Of a stretch of DNA of 64,000 nt, positions 41,299 through 50,420 are shown in pieces. The notes beneath the pieces are model-generated. The model was not told the origin of the DNA. It searched no databases and saw nothing but the letters and a program-made list of their open reading frames with translations. The first letter of the stretch is position 1; every line of letters begins with the position of its first letter. This DNA is from Arthrobacter sp. JZ12 (GTDB taxonomy: Bacteria > Actinomycetota > Actinomycetes > Actinomycetales > Micrococcaceae), in the NCBI RefSeq assembly GCF_035189165.1, contig NZ_CP045246.1, forward strand, positions 2,914,001 through 2,978,000. The letters run 5' to 3'. A program made the position numbers and the translations under genes.

Positions 41299-42699
41299 CT
41301 AGCGGCTTGCTTCGCTGAGGTTGCGGGCGCGCTGGCTGGTTGCAGGGTGACCCTCCAGGGTGTACTTGTGGCCGGGGAAGAGCTTCTCCCGCAGCGTCAC
41401 GGGCGCCTCATCATCGGACCGGGCGGGGGCGACGATGCCCTGCTCACGGAGCAGCGGAAGCGCCAACTCGATGAAGTCTTCCCAGCCGCCGGGCTTGGTG
41501 GTGTAGCTCAGGTTGACACCGTCGATGTCGGCCTCATCCCGCCACCGGCGCAGTTCGGCAGCAACGGTTTCAGGTGAGCCCACGATCGTGCATCCGGTGC
41601 CGCCGACAGCCAGGAACTCTGCGATCTGGCGCGGGGTCCAGTCGCGGTCCGGGTCCGCCTTGGAGAACATGTCGACCATCGACTGGCCGGCCTTCGTTCC
41701 GACAGAGCGCAGCGGGGTGTCCAGTTCATACTCGGACATATCAATGCCGGTCCAGCCGCTGAAACGGGCGAGGATCGCGTCGACCGGTGCGTTATCGACT
41801 GCCTTCTGGTACTTCGCCTGGGCTTCCTCATCCGTGGGTGCAACGACAACCGTGAGCAGGATGATGATCTTGACATCGCGCGGATCCCGCCCTGCGTCGG
41901 AAACGGCCTGGCGAAGCTTTGCCGAGGTGCGCTTGGCGCCTTCCACGGAGGTGCTCTGGATGAAGACAGCTTCGGCGTGCTTACCGCCGAACTCCATGCC
42001 CCTGGAAGAGGAGCCGGCCTGGAAAAGAACGGGAGTGCGCTGCGGGGACGGCTCGCACAGATGGAAGCCCGGGACCGTAAAGTGCTGGCCCGAGTGGTTG
42101 ATCTGGTGCACCTTGGCGGGATCGATGTAGGTCGCGGATTCGACGTCGCGGACCACGGCGTCTTCCTCGTAGGAGCTCTCCCAGAGCTTGTACACAACGT
42201 CCATGTATTCGTCAGCCATGTCATAACGCTCGGCCGGAGTGAGCTGCTGCTCCTTGCCCAGGTTCCGGGCAGCAGCCTCGGAGTAGGACGTCACAATGTT
42301 CCAGCCCACGCGGCCGCCCGTGAGGTGGTCCAGGCTGCTGAACTTGCGCGCGAGCAGGTACGGCGGCTCGTAGGTTGCCGAGCAGGTTACGCCGAAGGTC
42401 AGGTGCTTGGTCACTGCGGCCATCCCGCTGATCAGTACGGTTGGGTCGTTGATCGGAATCTGCGCAGCGTCGCGCAGAGCCGCATCCCCGTTGCCCCGGT
42501 ACACGTCGTGGTAGCCGACGTTGTCAGCGAAGAAGATGCCGTCGAAGCCGGCCTTCTCAAGCTTCTGGGCAATCCCCGTCCAGTACTGCAGATCGGTGTA
42601 GCGGTAACCCTGGTCGCCTTCCGTGCGCCAGGACCCGGAGGTCAGGTGCGAGGGAGCGAACACGTCGAAGGCGAAAAGGCTCAGGGGTTCATTCTTCAT
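41299..42699 (-). CDS. LLM-class flavin-dependent monooxygenase (NtaA/SnaA/DszA group)
   Basis: A 466-residue luciferase-like monooxygenase. ATG 42699 is preferred (AAGGAAG upstream) over ATG 42750, which sits in the operator region. Diagnostic parts are AFDVFAPSHLTSGSWRTEGD, GFDGIFFADNVGYHDVY, ISGMAAVTKHLTFGVTCSATYEPPYLLARKFSSLDHLTGGR and GWNIVTSYSEAAARNLG, all of the NtaA/SnaA/DszA/SoxA branch. Members use reduced FMN and oxygen to cleave C-N or C-S bonds or to open pyridine-type rings (NtaA, DszA, PyrA, TgnB). It heads an operon with amine oxidase, two flavin reductases and a SnoaL-like protein. Confidence 0.88.
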   Translation of the reverse strand: MKNEPLSLFAFDVFAPSHLTSGSWRTEGDQGYRYTDLQYWTGIAQKLEKAGFDGIFFADNVGYHDVYRGNGDAALRDAAQIPINDPTVLISGMAAVTKHLTFGVTCSATYEPPYLLARKFSSLDHLTGGRVGWNIVTSYSEAAARNLGKEQQLTPAERYDMADEYMDVVYKLWESSYEEDAVVRDVESATYIDPAKVHQINHSGQHFTVPGFHLCEPSPQRTPVLFQAGSSSRGMEFGGKHAEAVFIQSTSVEGAKRTSAKLRQAVSDAGRDPRDVKIIILLTVVVAPTDEEAQAKYQKAVDNAPVDAILARFSGWTGIDMSEYELDTPLRSVGTKAGQSMVDMFSKADPDRDWTPRQIAEFLAVGGTGCTIVGSPETVAAELRRWRDEADIDGVNLSYTTKPGGWEDFIELALPLLREQGIVAPARSDDEAPVTLREKLFPGHKYTLEGHPATSQRARNLSEASR

Positions 42700-42755
42700 G
42701 GCAGCGGTGCTTCCTTGGACTCGTGCCGAGCTATAGGCGGCTTGGTTCATTCACA

Positions 42756-42779
42756 GTTCATTTTTGAACACTGCGTTCA
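42756..42779. promoter_or_regulatory. Overlapping GTTCA/TGAAC half-sites at the LLM operon promoter
   Basis: GTTCA (42756) and TGAAC (42765) face each other across 4 bases, and the same TGAAC with GTTCA (42775) makes TGAAC-N5-GTTCA, the arrangement seen at 29565. The cluster lies 57 to 80 bases before the LLM start. Confidence 0.5.
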
Positions 42780-42814
42780 ATCTATGATGTAACGAAACTC
42801 ACTGTCAAGAGCTT

Positions 42815-42829
42815 GGTCACATTGTGAAC
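42815..42829. promoter_or_regulatory. Candidate autoregulatory IclR operator GGTCA-N5-TGAAC
   Basis: One mismatch from GTTCA-N5-TGAAC; spacer CATTG differs by one base from the spacer at 36586. It lies 88 bases upstream of the preferred iclR start and inside a longer, less likely coding start (GTG 42824). Confidence 0.55.
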
Positions 42830-42916
42830 GGCTGGTTCGATCAGTACCGGCGCGTAGGATTGAAGGGTAAGGAAAAGGGCAGGATCAGCCCGACTCGGAC
42901 GGCGAAGCGGAGCGAA

Positions 42917-43738
42917 ATGGCACTGGGACGAGGCGCATCATCGATGGACGCAGACGAGGCCGGGAGCTCATCGGGCAGCCAGGAGCCGTTTGACCTTATT
43001 AACAAATCGGTGGTGAAGGCCACTCTGCTGCTGCGTGAACTCGGCCGCCACCGCAACGGCATCAATGTCACCGAGCTTGCGCAAACTGTGGGAATGTCGC
43101 GGCCCACAGCTTTCCGCCTGCTGCTGAGCCTGGAGCACACCGGCTTCGTTGAACGCACCGACAACCGCTACATGCTGGGTTGGCAGGTCGCACATTTGGG
43201 CAGGCTTGCCGACCCCTTTGCCGCAGCGGTCTCCCGCACGCAGCCCATCCTCGATGAGTACGCAAAGAAGGTCAACGAGACGTTGAGCTTCGTGATCGTC
43301 AGGGCGGAGGGTGAAACCGATCATGTGGTCATCGCCGAGGCCTCCGGAACCCGCTATCTGAGCGCCTCACACCAGTACCTCGGTGGCACCTACCCGCTGC
43401 ATGCGAGCGCCACCGGCAAGGTCATTCTTGCCGAACAAAGCGACGAGAAGATCGCCGCTACCCTTCCTGACACACTTGAGGCATTAACTGAGCACACCAT
43501 CACCAGCCGCGACGCCCTGATGGAAGAACTGAAGCAGGTCCGCGAACAGGGCTATGCGCTTCTCGATAACGAACTTGAAGAAGGTCTTTTCGCCATCGGC
43601 TGTCCTGTGCGCGATGCGGGCGTCCTCATCGGCGTAGTGACGGTACAGGGCCCGACTGAGCGGCTGAAGTCCCAGCTGTCCGAGAACATCACTGAATTGC
43701 ATAACGCAGCTGAGGAAATCACCCGCGCACTGACATAG
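42917..43738 (+). CDS. IclR family transcriptional regulator (monooxygenase block)
   Basis: A 273-residue regulator from ATG 42917 (AGCGGAG upstream); GTG 42824 is also in frame but lies in the operator. Residues 35-95 are the winged helix-turn-helix (SVVKATLLLRELGRHRNGINVTELAQTVGMSRPTAFRLLLSLE), and the effector domain has AHLGRLADPFAAAVSRTQPIL, YPLHASATGKVILAEQ near 180 and QGYALLDNELEEGLFAIGCPV near 220, the usual IclR ligand pocket. It is divergent from the LLM operon. The palindromes shared by several promoters of this block make it the likely regulator of them all. Confidence 0.88.
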   Translation: MALGRGASSMDADEAGSSSGSQEPFDLINKSVVKATLLLRELGRHRNGINVTELAQTVGMSRPTAFRLLLSLEHTGFVERTDNRYMLGWQVAHLGRLADPFAAAVSRTQPILDEYAKKVNETLSFVIVRAEGETDHVVIAEASGTRYLSASHQYLGGTYPLHASATGKVILAEQSDEKIAATLPDTLEALTEHTITSRDALMEELKQVREQGYALLDNELEEGLFAIGCPVRDAGVLIGVVTVQGPTERLKSQLSENITELHNAAEEITRALT

Positions 43739-43753
43739 TCCCGCGAATGACAG

Positions 43754-43793
43754 CGCCCCCTTCTTAGGATGCGTACATCCAAAGAAGGGGGCG
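43754..43793. terminator. Bidirectional terminator between iclR and semialdehyde dehydrogenase genes
   Basis: A long hairpin: outer 12-bp stem CGCCCCCTTCTT / AAGAAGGGGGCG and inner 5-bp stem GGATG / CATCC with loop CGTA, joined by a one-base bulge on each side. It separates two convergent genes. Confidence 0.85.
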
Positions 43794-43820
43794 TCGTCGT
43801 TTAGAGCGCGTACCCGAACG

Positions 43821-45302
43821 CTAGCTCGCGTAGGGATCCGCGATGCCGATGTATTGGGTGTAGAGGTACTCCTCGATGCCTTCCAGTCCGCCCTCACGTC
43901 CGAGGCCCGACTGCTTCACACCGCCAAAGGGCGCGGCTGCATTCGAGATGACACCGGCGTTGAGGCCGAGCATGCCGGTCTCGAGACGCTCCCCCATACG
44001 GATTCCACGGTTGAGATCCTTGGTGAAGACGTAGGCGGCAAGGCCGTACTCCGTGGCATTGGCCAGCCGCACGGCGTCGTCCTCGGTGGCAAAGGTGACG
44101 ATCGGGGCCACAGGTCCGAAGATTTCCTCGGACAGGATCCGGGATCCTTCGGTGACTCCGGTCAGCACGGTGGGCTGGTAGAAGTAGCCCGGTCCGTCCA
44201 CGGGGGCACCGCCCACCACTGCCTGCGCGCCGGAAGTGACGGCGTCGGACACCAGCTCGTGAACCTTGTCGCGGCTTTCGGCGTCGATCAGCGGGCCCAC
44301 CTTGGAGTCCGGTTCGGTGCCGCGGGCGATGGTCATTTCCTTCATCTTCAGCGCGAACTTGTCGGCGAACTCAGCGGCAACCGACTCGTGGACGATGAAC
44401 CGGTTGGCAGCGGTGCAGGCCTCGCCCATGTTGCGCAGCTTGGCGAGCATGGCTCCGGCCACTGCGGCGTCGATGTCCGCGTCTTCGAACACCAGGAACG
44501 GGGCGTTTCCGCCGAGTTCCATCGAGGTGCGCAGGACGGTCTCAGAGGCATCCGAAAGCAGGCGGCGGCCCACCTCGGTGGAGCCGGTGAAGGAGAGCTT
44601 GCGCAGGCGCTGGTCCTTGATCAGCGGGCCGGTGGTCGCGCCGGCGCTGGTGGAGGAGATGACGTTCAGAACGCCGGCGGGCAAACCGGCTTCCTGCATG
44701 ACCGCGGCGAAGAGCTGTGAGGTCAGAGGGGTCAACTTGGCGGGCTTCAGGACCATGGTGCAGCCGGCGGCCACGGCGGGAGCAACCTTGCGGGTTGCCA
44801 TGGCCAGCGGGAAGTTCCACGGCGTGATCAGCAGGCAGGGGCCGACCGGCTTCTTGGTGACCAGGATTCGGGTCTTGCCGTCCGGTGCCACCGAGTAGCG
44901 GCCGAAGGCACGTACGGCTTCTTCCGAGAACCAGCGCAGGAACTCGGCGGCGTAGGCAACCTCACCGCGGGCTTCCGCAAGGGGCTTGCCCATCTCGAGG
45001 GTCATGAGCAGCGCGAAGTCCTCGGCGCGCGCGGTGACCAGGTCGAATGCCCGTCGAAGTATTTCGCCGCGCTCGCGGGCCGGGACCTTCGCCCAGGAGT
45101 CCTGCGCTGCGGCGGCGGCGTCGAGGGCGGCCTTGCCGTCCTCAGCCGAAGCATCCGCGATGCTCAGCAGGACCTTGCCGGTCGCGGGGTCTTCAACGTC
45201 GAAGGTCTTACCGGTAGTGGAGGGCCGCCATTCGCCGTTGATCAGCAGGCCGGTGGGGACAGAGTCAAGCAGTTCAAGCTCGGTCAGTGCGGGGACAGAC
45301 AT
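43821..45302 (-). CDS. gabD: NAD(P)-dependent succinate-semialdehyde dehydrogenase type
   Basis: A 493-residue aldehyde dehydrogenase of the GabD branch: LLINGEWRPSTTGKTFDVEDPATGK at the N terminus, LLITPWNFPLAMATRKVAPAVAAGC near 158-182, FTGSTEVGRRLLSDA near 238, ELGGNAPFLVFEDAD with the catalytic Glu near 262, GEACTAANRF with the catalytic Cys near 296, and PFGGVKQSGLGREGGLEGIEEYL at the end. It converts succinate semialdehyde (or a close C3-C5 semialdehyde) to the acid. It lies 78 bases behind the TPP enzyme gene and is probably in one transcript with it. Confidence 0.82.
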   Translation of the reverse strand: MSVPALTELELLDSVPTGLLINGEWRPSTTGKTFDVEDPATGKVLLSIADASAEDGKAALDAAAAAQDSWAKVPARERGEILRRAFDLVTARAEDFALLMTLEMGKPLAEARGEVAYAAEFLRWFSEEAVRAFGRYSVAPDGKTRILVTKKPVGPCLLITPWNFPLAMATRKVAPAVAAGCTMVLKPAKLTPLTSQLFAAVMQEAGLPAGVLNVISSTSAGATTGPLIKDQRLRKLSFTGSTEVGRRLLSDASETVLRTSMELGGNAPFLVFEDADIDAAVAGAMLAKLRNMGEACTAANRFIVHESVAAEFADKFALKMKEMTIARGTEPDSKVGPLIDAESRDKVHELVSDAVTSGAQAVVGGAPVDGPGYFYQPTVLTGVTEGSRILSEEIFGPVAPIVTFATEDDAVRLANATEYGLAAYVFTKDLNRGIRMGERLETGMLGLNAGVISNAAAPFGGVKQSGLGREGGLEGIEEYLYTQYIGIADPYAS

Positions 45303-45380
45303 GGTTCAGTTCCGTTCTATGCGCGGTAGTGCGGGAAAGAGTGGGGAGTTGGAAGGGCGAGTACGAGGGTGGCGCAGGAC

Positions 45381-47060
45381 CTAGTAGGCCTTGACCCTCT
45401 GCTCGACCACGAGGTGGATGAGGGCGAAGACGCCGTCCTCATCGATTGCCTTGAGCGCAGCTTCGATGGCCGCGGGGATCTCGCTGTCCTTCTCCACCTT
45501 GATACCGAAGCCGCCGAATGCCTGCGCCATGAGTGCGAACTCAGGGTTCTTCAGCTGCGTGCCGGAGACACGGTGTGGGTAGTGCCGTTCCTGATGGGTG
45601 CGGATGGTGCCGTACTCCTGGTTGTCCATGACCACCACCAGCGGAGTTGCCCCGTACTGGGCGGCAGTGGCCAGTTCCTGGCCATTCATGAGGAACTCGC
45701 CGTCACCTGCGATAGTGACCACGCGTCGGCCGGGATATTCCAGGGACGCTGCAACTGCCGAGGGAACCGAGTAGCCCATGGAGCCGTTACGGGCACTGAT
45801 CATCGACGCGTACCGCTGGGTGGGGAAGTAACGGTGGGCCCAGTTAGTGTGTTCTCCCGCTCCAAGGGTGATCATCGCGTCCTCGGGCAGGGTAGGCACC
45901 AGGTTGGCCATCAGGGTGTCCATGCGTGCCTGGCCGTCCGTGGGAGTAGCCGGGGGCAGGGTTGAGAAGGCCTCCTGCTCGTGGCGCATTTTCGCCGTCC
46001 AGGCCTTCCACTCCTCCTTGACCGGCAGTTCGATCTTCGCCAGGTCGCGAACGAACACGTCCGGCTTGGCTACGATCTGGTAGGACACCGGACCGGACCG
46101 TCCGCGCAGGGACGGGTCGATGGTGATCAGGAAGTTCTTCTTGTTCCAGTCCTGGCGGCAGAGGAACCCGTCAGTGATCACGTCGCCCGGGACGGTGCCG
46201 ACGAAGATCAGCAGGTCGGTCTCTTCGAGCAGGTCGTAGGTGGGGCGGGGGCGGCCGTAACCGATCGGTCCAACGTACGACGGCGAGTCGAAAGGCACGG
46301 TGCCCTCGGTCCGCCACTCTGCCGCGGCAGGAATGGAGTGTTTCTCCAGCCAGGCGGTGAGCTGGCTGGCGCCCTCCTGGGTCCAGTCGTTGCCGCCGGT
46401 GACGAACAGCGGCTTGGTGGAAGCGGCCAGCGCCTCGGCCAGGGCGTCGGCGTCGACGGTGGTCATGCCGCCGCTGGCTACCGGAATCGGCGGGTGGAGC
46501 TCGGCCGGGATCTCCTGGCGGATGACGTCCTCGGGCAAGCCGATGACGACCGGACCCGGCCGGCCGCTCATTGCGGCGAAGAGTGCCTCGGCAACGATTT
46601 CGGAGGCGCGTTCTGCGTGGTCAAGGACCATGACGCGCTTGGCGCCCGTGTCGAACCAAGCCTTGATGTCGAATTCCTGGAAGGCTTCACGGTCGCGGTG
46701 GGCGAAGGGAATCAGTCCCACAAAGAGGACCATCGGGGTGGAATCCTGCCACGCAGTGTGAAGGCCGACGTGCGCGTTCGCTGCACCAGGGCCACGGGTG
46801 ACCATGGCAATGCCGGGCAGCTGGTTCATCTTGCCGTCGGCCTCGGCCATGTAGGTTGCACCGCCCTCATGGCGGCAGACGATGGTCTCGATCGGGGAAT
46901 CATGAAGGCCGTCGAGAACGTCGAGGAAGCTCTCTCCCGGAACGACGTGCGCGCGCTTGATGCCGTGGGCGACCAGGGTGTCAACGATGACGTGACCGGC
47001 GGACTTCTGGGTGGAAACTTCTGCCTCAGGGGCGGGTTCCAAGAGTGACTTCGTTGTCAT
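45381..47060 (-). CDS. Thiamine pyrophosphate-dependent enzyme (acetolactate synthase-like)
   Basis: A 559-residue protein with the three domains of the POX/AHAS family. The PYR domain has RAHVVPGESFLDVLDGL and the catalytic Glu in CRHEGGATYMAEA (near 62-74) and MVTRGPGAANAHVGLHTAW near 87-105; the PP domain has the ThDP motif GDGEFLMNGQELATAAQYG ending in VVMDNQEYG near 470-500. It decarboxylates or joins 2-oxo acids; being outside an ilv cluster and next to a semialdehyde dehydrogenase gene, a decarboxylase role giving an aldehyde is likely. The exact substrate is unknown. Confidence 0.8.
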   Translation of the reverse strand: MTTKSLLEPAPEAEVSTQKSAGHVIVDTLVAHGIKRAHVVPGESFLDVLDGLHDSPIETIVCRHEGGATYMAEADGKMNQLPGIAMVTRGPGAANAHVGLHTAWQDSTPMVLFVGLIPFAHRDREAFQEFDIKAWFDTGAKRVMVLDHAERASEIVAEALFAAMSGRPGPVVIGLPEDVIRQEIPAELHPPIPVASGGMTTVDADALAEALAASTKPLFVTGGNDWTQEGASQLTAWLEKHSIPAAAEWRTEGTVPFDSPSYVGPIGYGRPRPTYDLLEETDLLIFVGTVPGDVITDGFLCRQDWNKKNFLITIDPSLRGRSGPVSYQIVAKPDVFVRDLAKIELPVKEEWKAWTAKMRHEQEAFSTLPPATPTDGQARMDTLMANLVPTLPEDAMITLGAGEHTNWAHRYFPTQRYASMISARNGSMGYSVPSAVAASLEYPGRRVVTIAGDGEFLMNGQELATAAQYGATPLVVVMDNQEYGTIRTHQERHYPHRVSGTQLKNPEFALMAQAFGGFGIKVEKDSEIPAAIEAALKAIDEDGVFALIHLVVEQRVKAY

Positions 47061-47073
47061 GGTTACAAGTATC

Positions 47074-47088
47074 TTTCACAGAATGAAA
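47074..47088. promoter_or_regulatory. Candidate IclR operator TTTCA-N5-TGAAA at the TPP enzyme promoter
   Basis: A perfect palindrome with spacer CAGAA, 14 bases upstream of the start codon. A further TGAAA half-site lies at 47104-47108. The pattern matches the two sites upstream of the iclR gene at 47192 and differs from the GTTCA-N5-TGAAC set by the outer base pair. Confidence 0.6.
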
Positions 47089-47191
47089 ACTGCTTACGTT
47101 ATGTGAAATGTTGGCACGTTTTCCAAGTGCCAGTCAACGGAAAAGAGCGCAAATTACGCTCTTCGAGGGCGTGATTAGCACCACACGAGGA

Positions 47192-47992
47192 TCAGTAGAC
47201 GGAAGTCTTCAGGGATTCCGAGACCCGGGCCGCTGCCCGTCGCAGTTCCGGCACACAGGACAGGAGCAGGCCCTCCTCAGCGGCTTCTACGGGGGCCGTG
47301 AGAGCGACTGATTCACTCGCGGGGCCAACCCGCGTCGGCACGGCAACAGCCACAGACAGGACGCCGGTCGACCTTTCGTCGAGGGACAGGGCGAAATCGA
47401 CTCCCGGTTCGGGCAACCGCTCACGCAGTGTGCGCGTGGTGAAGCCCTCTTCCTCGTAGCCCAGCGCGATGGCCGCGCCTACGATCCTGGCCAATTCGTC
47501 GTCATCGGCGGCGGCAATCAGGATCTTGCCTGCCGCACCCATGGTGAGGGGAAGGCGTCTGCCAAGGGGGTGATCGTAGCGGAGGGGCGCATCGCCGTCG
47601 TGCCGAAGCACGAGTGCGCGCTCGAAGCCGAGGCGGGTGTGCAGGGAAGCCGTCAGCCCGGTCTGCGAAGCCAACTGCTGAAGCACGGGGCGCGCAGCAA
47701 CCACAAGTGGATCGAGTTCCAGGAAGCTGCGGGCGGCGGGGACGGCCGCGGGCCCTATCCGATAGGCCTTGTCCTGCTGGCTGACCATGTCGAACTCCTG
47801 CAGAACGCGCAGGATGCGCAGTGTGGTCGGCAGGCTCATCCCGCACGCCTTGGAGAGGTCACTCAGGCGCTGCGGACGCTCCGAGCGCTGCAGTTCCGCG
47901 AAGATTTCGAGCGCACGCGTCAGGGAGCGCATGTTCGGGGTCTTCGAAACGGCTTCCGAGCTGCCACCGGTCGTCGTTGCATTCGGCGTCAT
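47192..47992 (-). CDS. IclR family transcriptional regulator (TPP/semialdehyde dehydrogenase operon)
   Basis: A 266-residue regulator. Residues 22-85 form the winged helix-turn-helix (RSLTRALEIFAELQRSERPQRLSDLSKACGMSLPTTLRILRVLQEFDMV), followed by an effector domain with RPVLQQLASQTGLTASLH, LGRRLPLTMGAAGKILIAAAD near 145-165 and EPGVDFALSLDERSTGVLSVAVAVP near 200-225. It lies just upstream of and in the same direction as the TPP enzyme operon. Its own start region and the TPP promoter share TTTCA-N5-TGAAA-like sites. It is 32% the same type of protein as the IclR at 42917 only in the broad family sense; they are separate lineages by eye. Confidence 0.87.
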   Translation of the reverse strand: MTPNATTTGGSSEAVSKTPNMRSLTRALEIFAELQRSERPQRLSDLSKACGMSLPTTLRILRVLQEFDMVSQQDKAYRIGPAAVPAARSFLELDPLVVAARPVLQQLASQTGLTASLHTRLGFERALVLRHDGDAPLRYDHPLGRRLPLTMGAAGKILIAAADDDELARIVGAAIALGYEEEGFTTRTLRERLPEPGVDFALSLDERSTGVLSVAVAVPTRVGPASESVALTAPVEAAEEGLLLSCVPELRRAAARVSESLKTSVY

Positions 47993-47994
47993 AC

Positions 47995-48039
47995 TTTCAT
48001 CCTATGCAACTTCAGGCGGTGCAGTTGCACAGGATGAAA
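47995..48039. promoter_or_regulatory. Pair of candidate IclR operators upstream of the second iclR gene
   Basis: TTTCA-TCCTA-TGCAA (47995-48009) and TTGCA-CAGGA-TGAAA (48025-48039) are near mirror images of each other with centres 30 bases apart, about three helical turns. The first overlaps the AGGA ribosome-binding site of iclR (start 47992), which fits autorepression. Confidence 0.6.
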
Positions 48040-48057
48040 GAACCGAGCTTAGCTGCC

Positions 48058-49434
<1,377 letters not shown>

Positions 49435-49480
49435 CTACAGTCGCCTGTGAAAGAGGGCACACTGCGGGTAGAACTGCAGC

Positions 49481-50398
49481 ATGAGCACTCAGCTGCCCGG
49501 CGTCGTCGTTCTCGGTTCCATCAACGTGGACCTCGTCGTTTCCCTCGAACGCCGTCCACAGCCCGGCGAGACCCTGTTGGCGCGATCGATGACGGTGTTC
49601 CCAGGCGGGAAGGGCGCCAACCAGGCCGTCGCTGCGGCGAAACTTGGCGCCCCCACCACGATGGTCGGTGCCGTCGGGCAGGATGCCTACGCTGACGTCG
49701 CGCTTTCCGGGTTGAAGGCTGCGGGAGTGGACACGAATGCCGTTCAGCGAATGGACGCACCTACCGGGGTTGCAATAGTGGAAGTCGATGACGCCGGGGA
49801 GAACAGCATCGTTGTGATCCCAGGCGCCAATGCGCTCGTGACTCCCGAACTGATTGCCACCCACGCGGACATCATCGCCGACGCCGGCGTGCTGGTGCTG
49901 CAGGGCGAAATTCCGGCATCGACGGTCACCGCTGCGGTTACGACGGCGCGTGGCCGCGTGCTGATCAATCTGGCGCCGGTGATCGACCTGCATCCCGAAA
50001 CACTTTTGCGCGCGGACCCGCTGGTGGTGAATGAGCACGAGGGGGCGCTGGTGCTGGCTCAGCTCAACGGAGGACCGGCTCCGGCATCCTTCGAGGAGAC
50101 AGCGCAGGCACTCCTCAAGTGCGGTTTCCCATCTGTCGTGATTACGATCGGCGGCGCCGGGGCGCTGCTAGCCACAGCGTCCGGCGTCGTTCAGATTCCC
50201 GCGCCGTCAGTCCCGGTGGTGGACACCACAGGCGCAGGGGACGCTTTTGTGGGCGCGCTCGCCGCCCGCCTGGCAGCGGGAGACTCACTGCCCGACGCCG
50301 TCGGGCTGGCTGTGCGCGTAGGCGCGTTCTCGGTGGGAGGCGAAGGCGCGCAGCCGTCCTACCCGTCGCTGGAGGACGAACTGCCGAAGACGGACTAA
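49481..50398 (+). CDS. rbsK: Ribokinase (PfkB family)
   Basis: A 305-residue sugar kinase: VVVLGSINVDLVVSLERRPQPGETL at the N terminus (first PfkB signature with GGKGANQAVAAAKLGA near 42-57), VVIPGANALVT near 105, VVITIGGAGALLA near 220 and the second signature DTTGAGDAFVGALAARLA near 245-262 with the catalytic Asp in GAGD. The GSINVDL and GGKGANQA pattern is that of ribokinase, which makes ribose 5-phosphate; a related nucleoside or sugar substrate is possible. It is divergent from gdhA and is not linked to a ribose transporter here. Confidence 0.85.
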   Translation: MSTQLPGVVVLGSINVDLVVSLERRPQPGETLLARSMTVFPGGKGANQAVAAAKLGAPTTMVGAVGQDAYADVALSGLKAAGVDTNAVQRMDAPTGVAIVEVDDAGENSIVVIPGANALVTPELIATHADIIADAGVLVLQGEIPASTVTAAVTTARGRVLINLAPVIDLHPETLLRADPLVVNEHEGALVLAQLNGGPAPASFEETAQALLKCGFPSVVITIGGAGALLATASGVVQIPAPSVPVVDTTGAGDAFVGALAARLAAGDSLPDAVGLAVRVGAFSVGGEGAQPSYPSLEDELPKTD

Positions 50399-50420
50399 AG
50401 CGCGCGTCGCTTAGCTAGCG

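Noticed and set aside
45981-47048. A 355-codon open frame on the plus strand
   Set aside because: Antisense to the TPP enzyme; composition is typical of a shadow frame.
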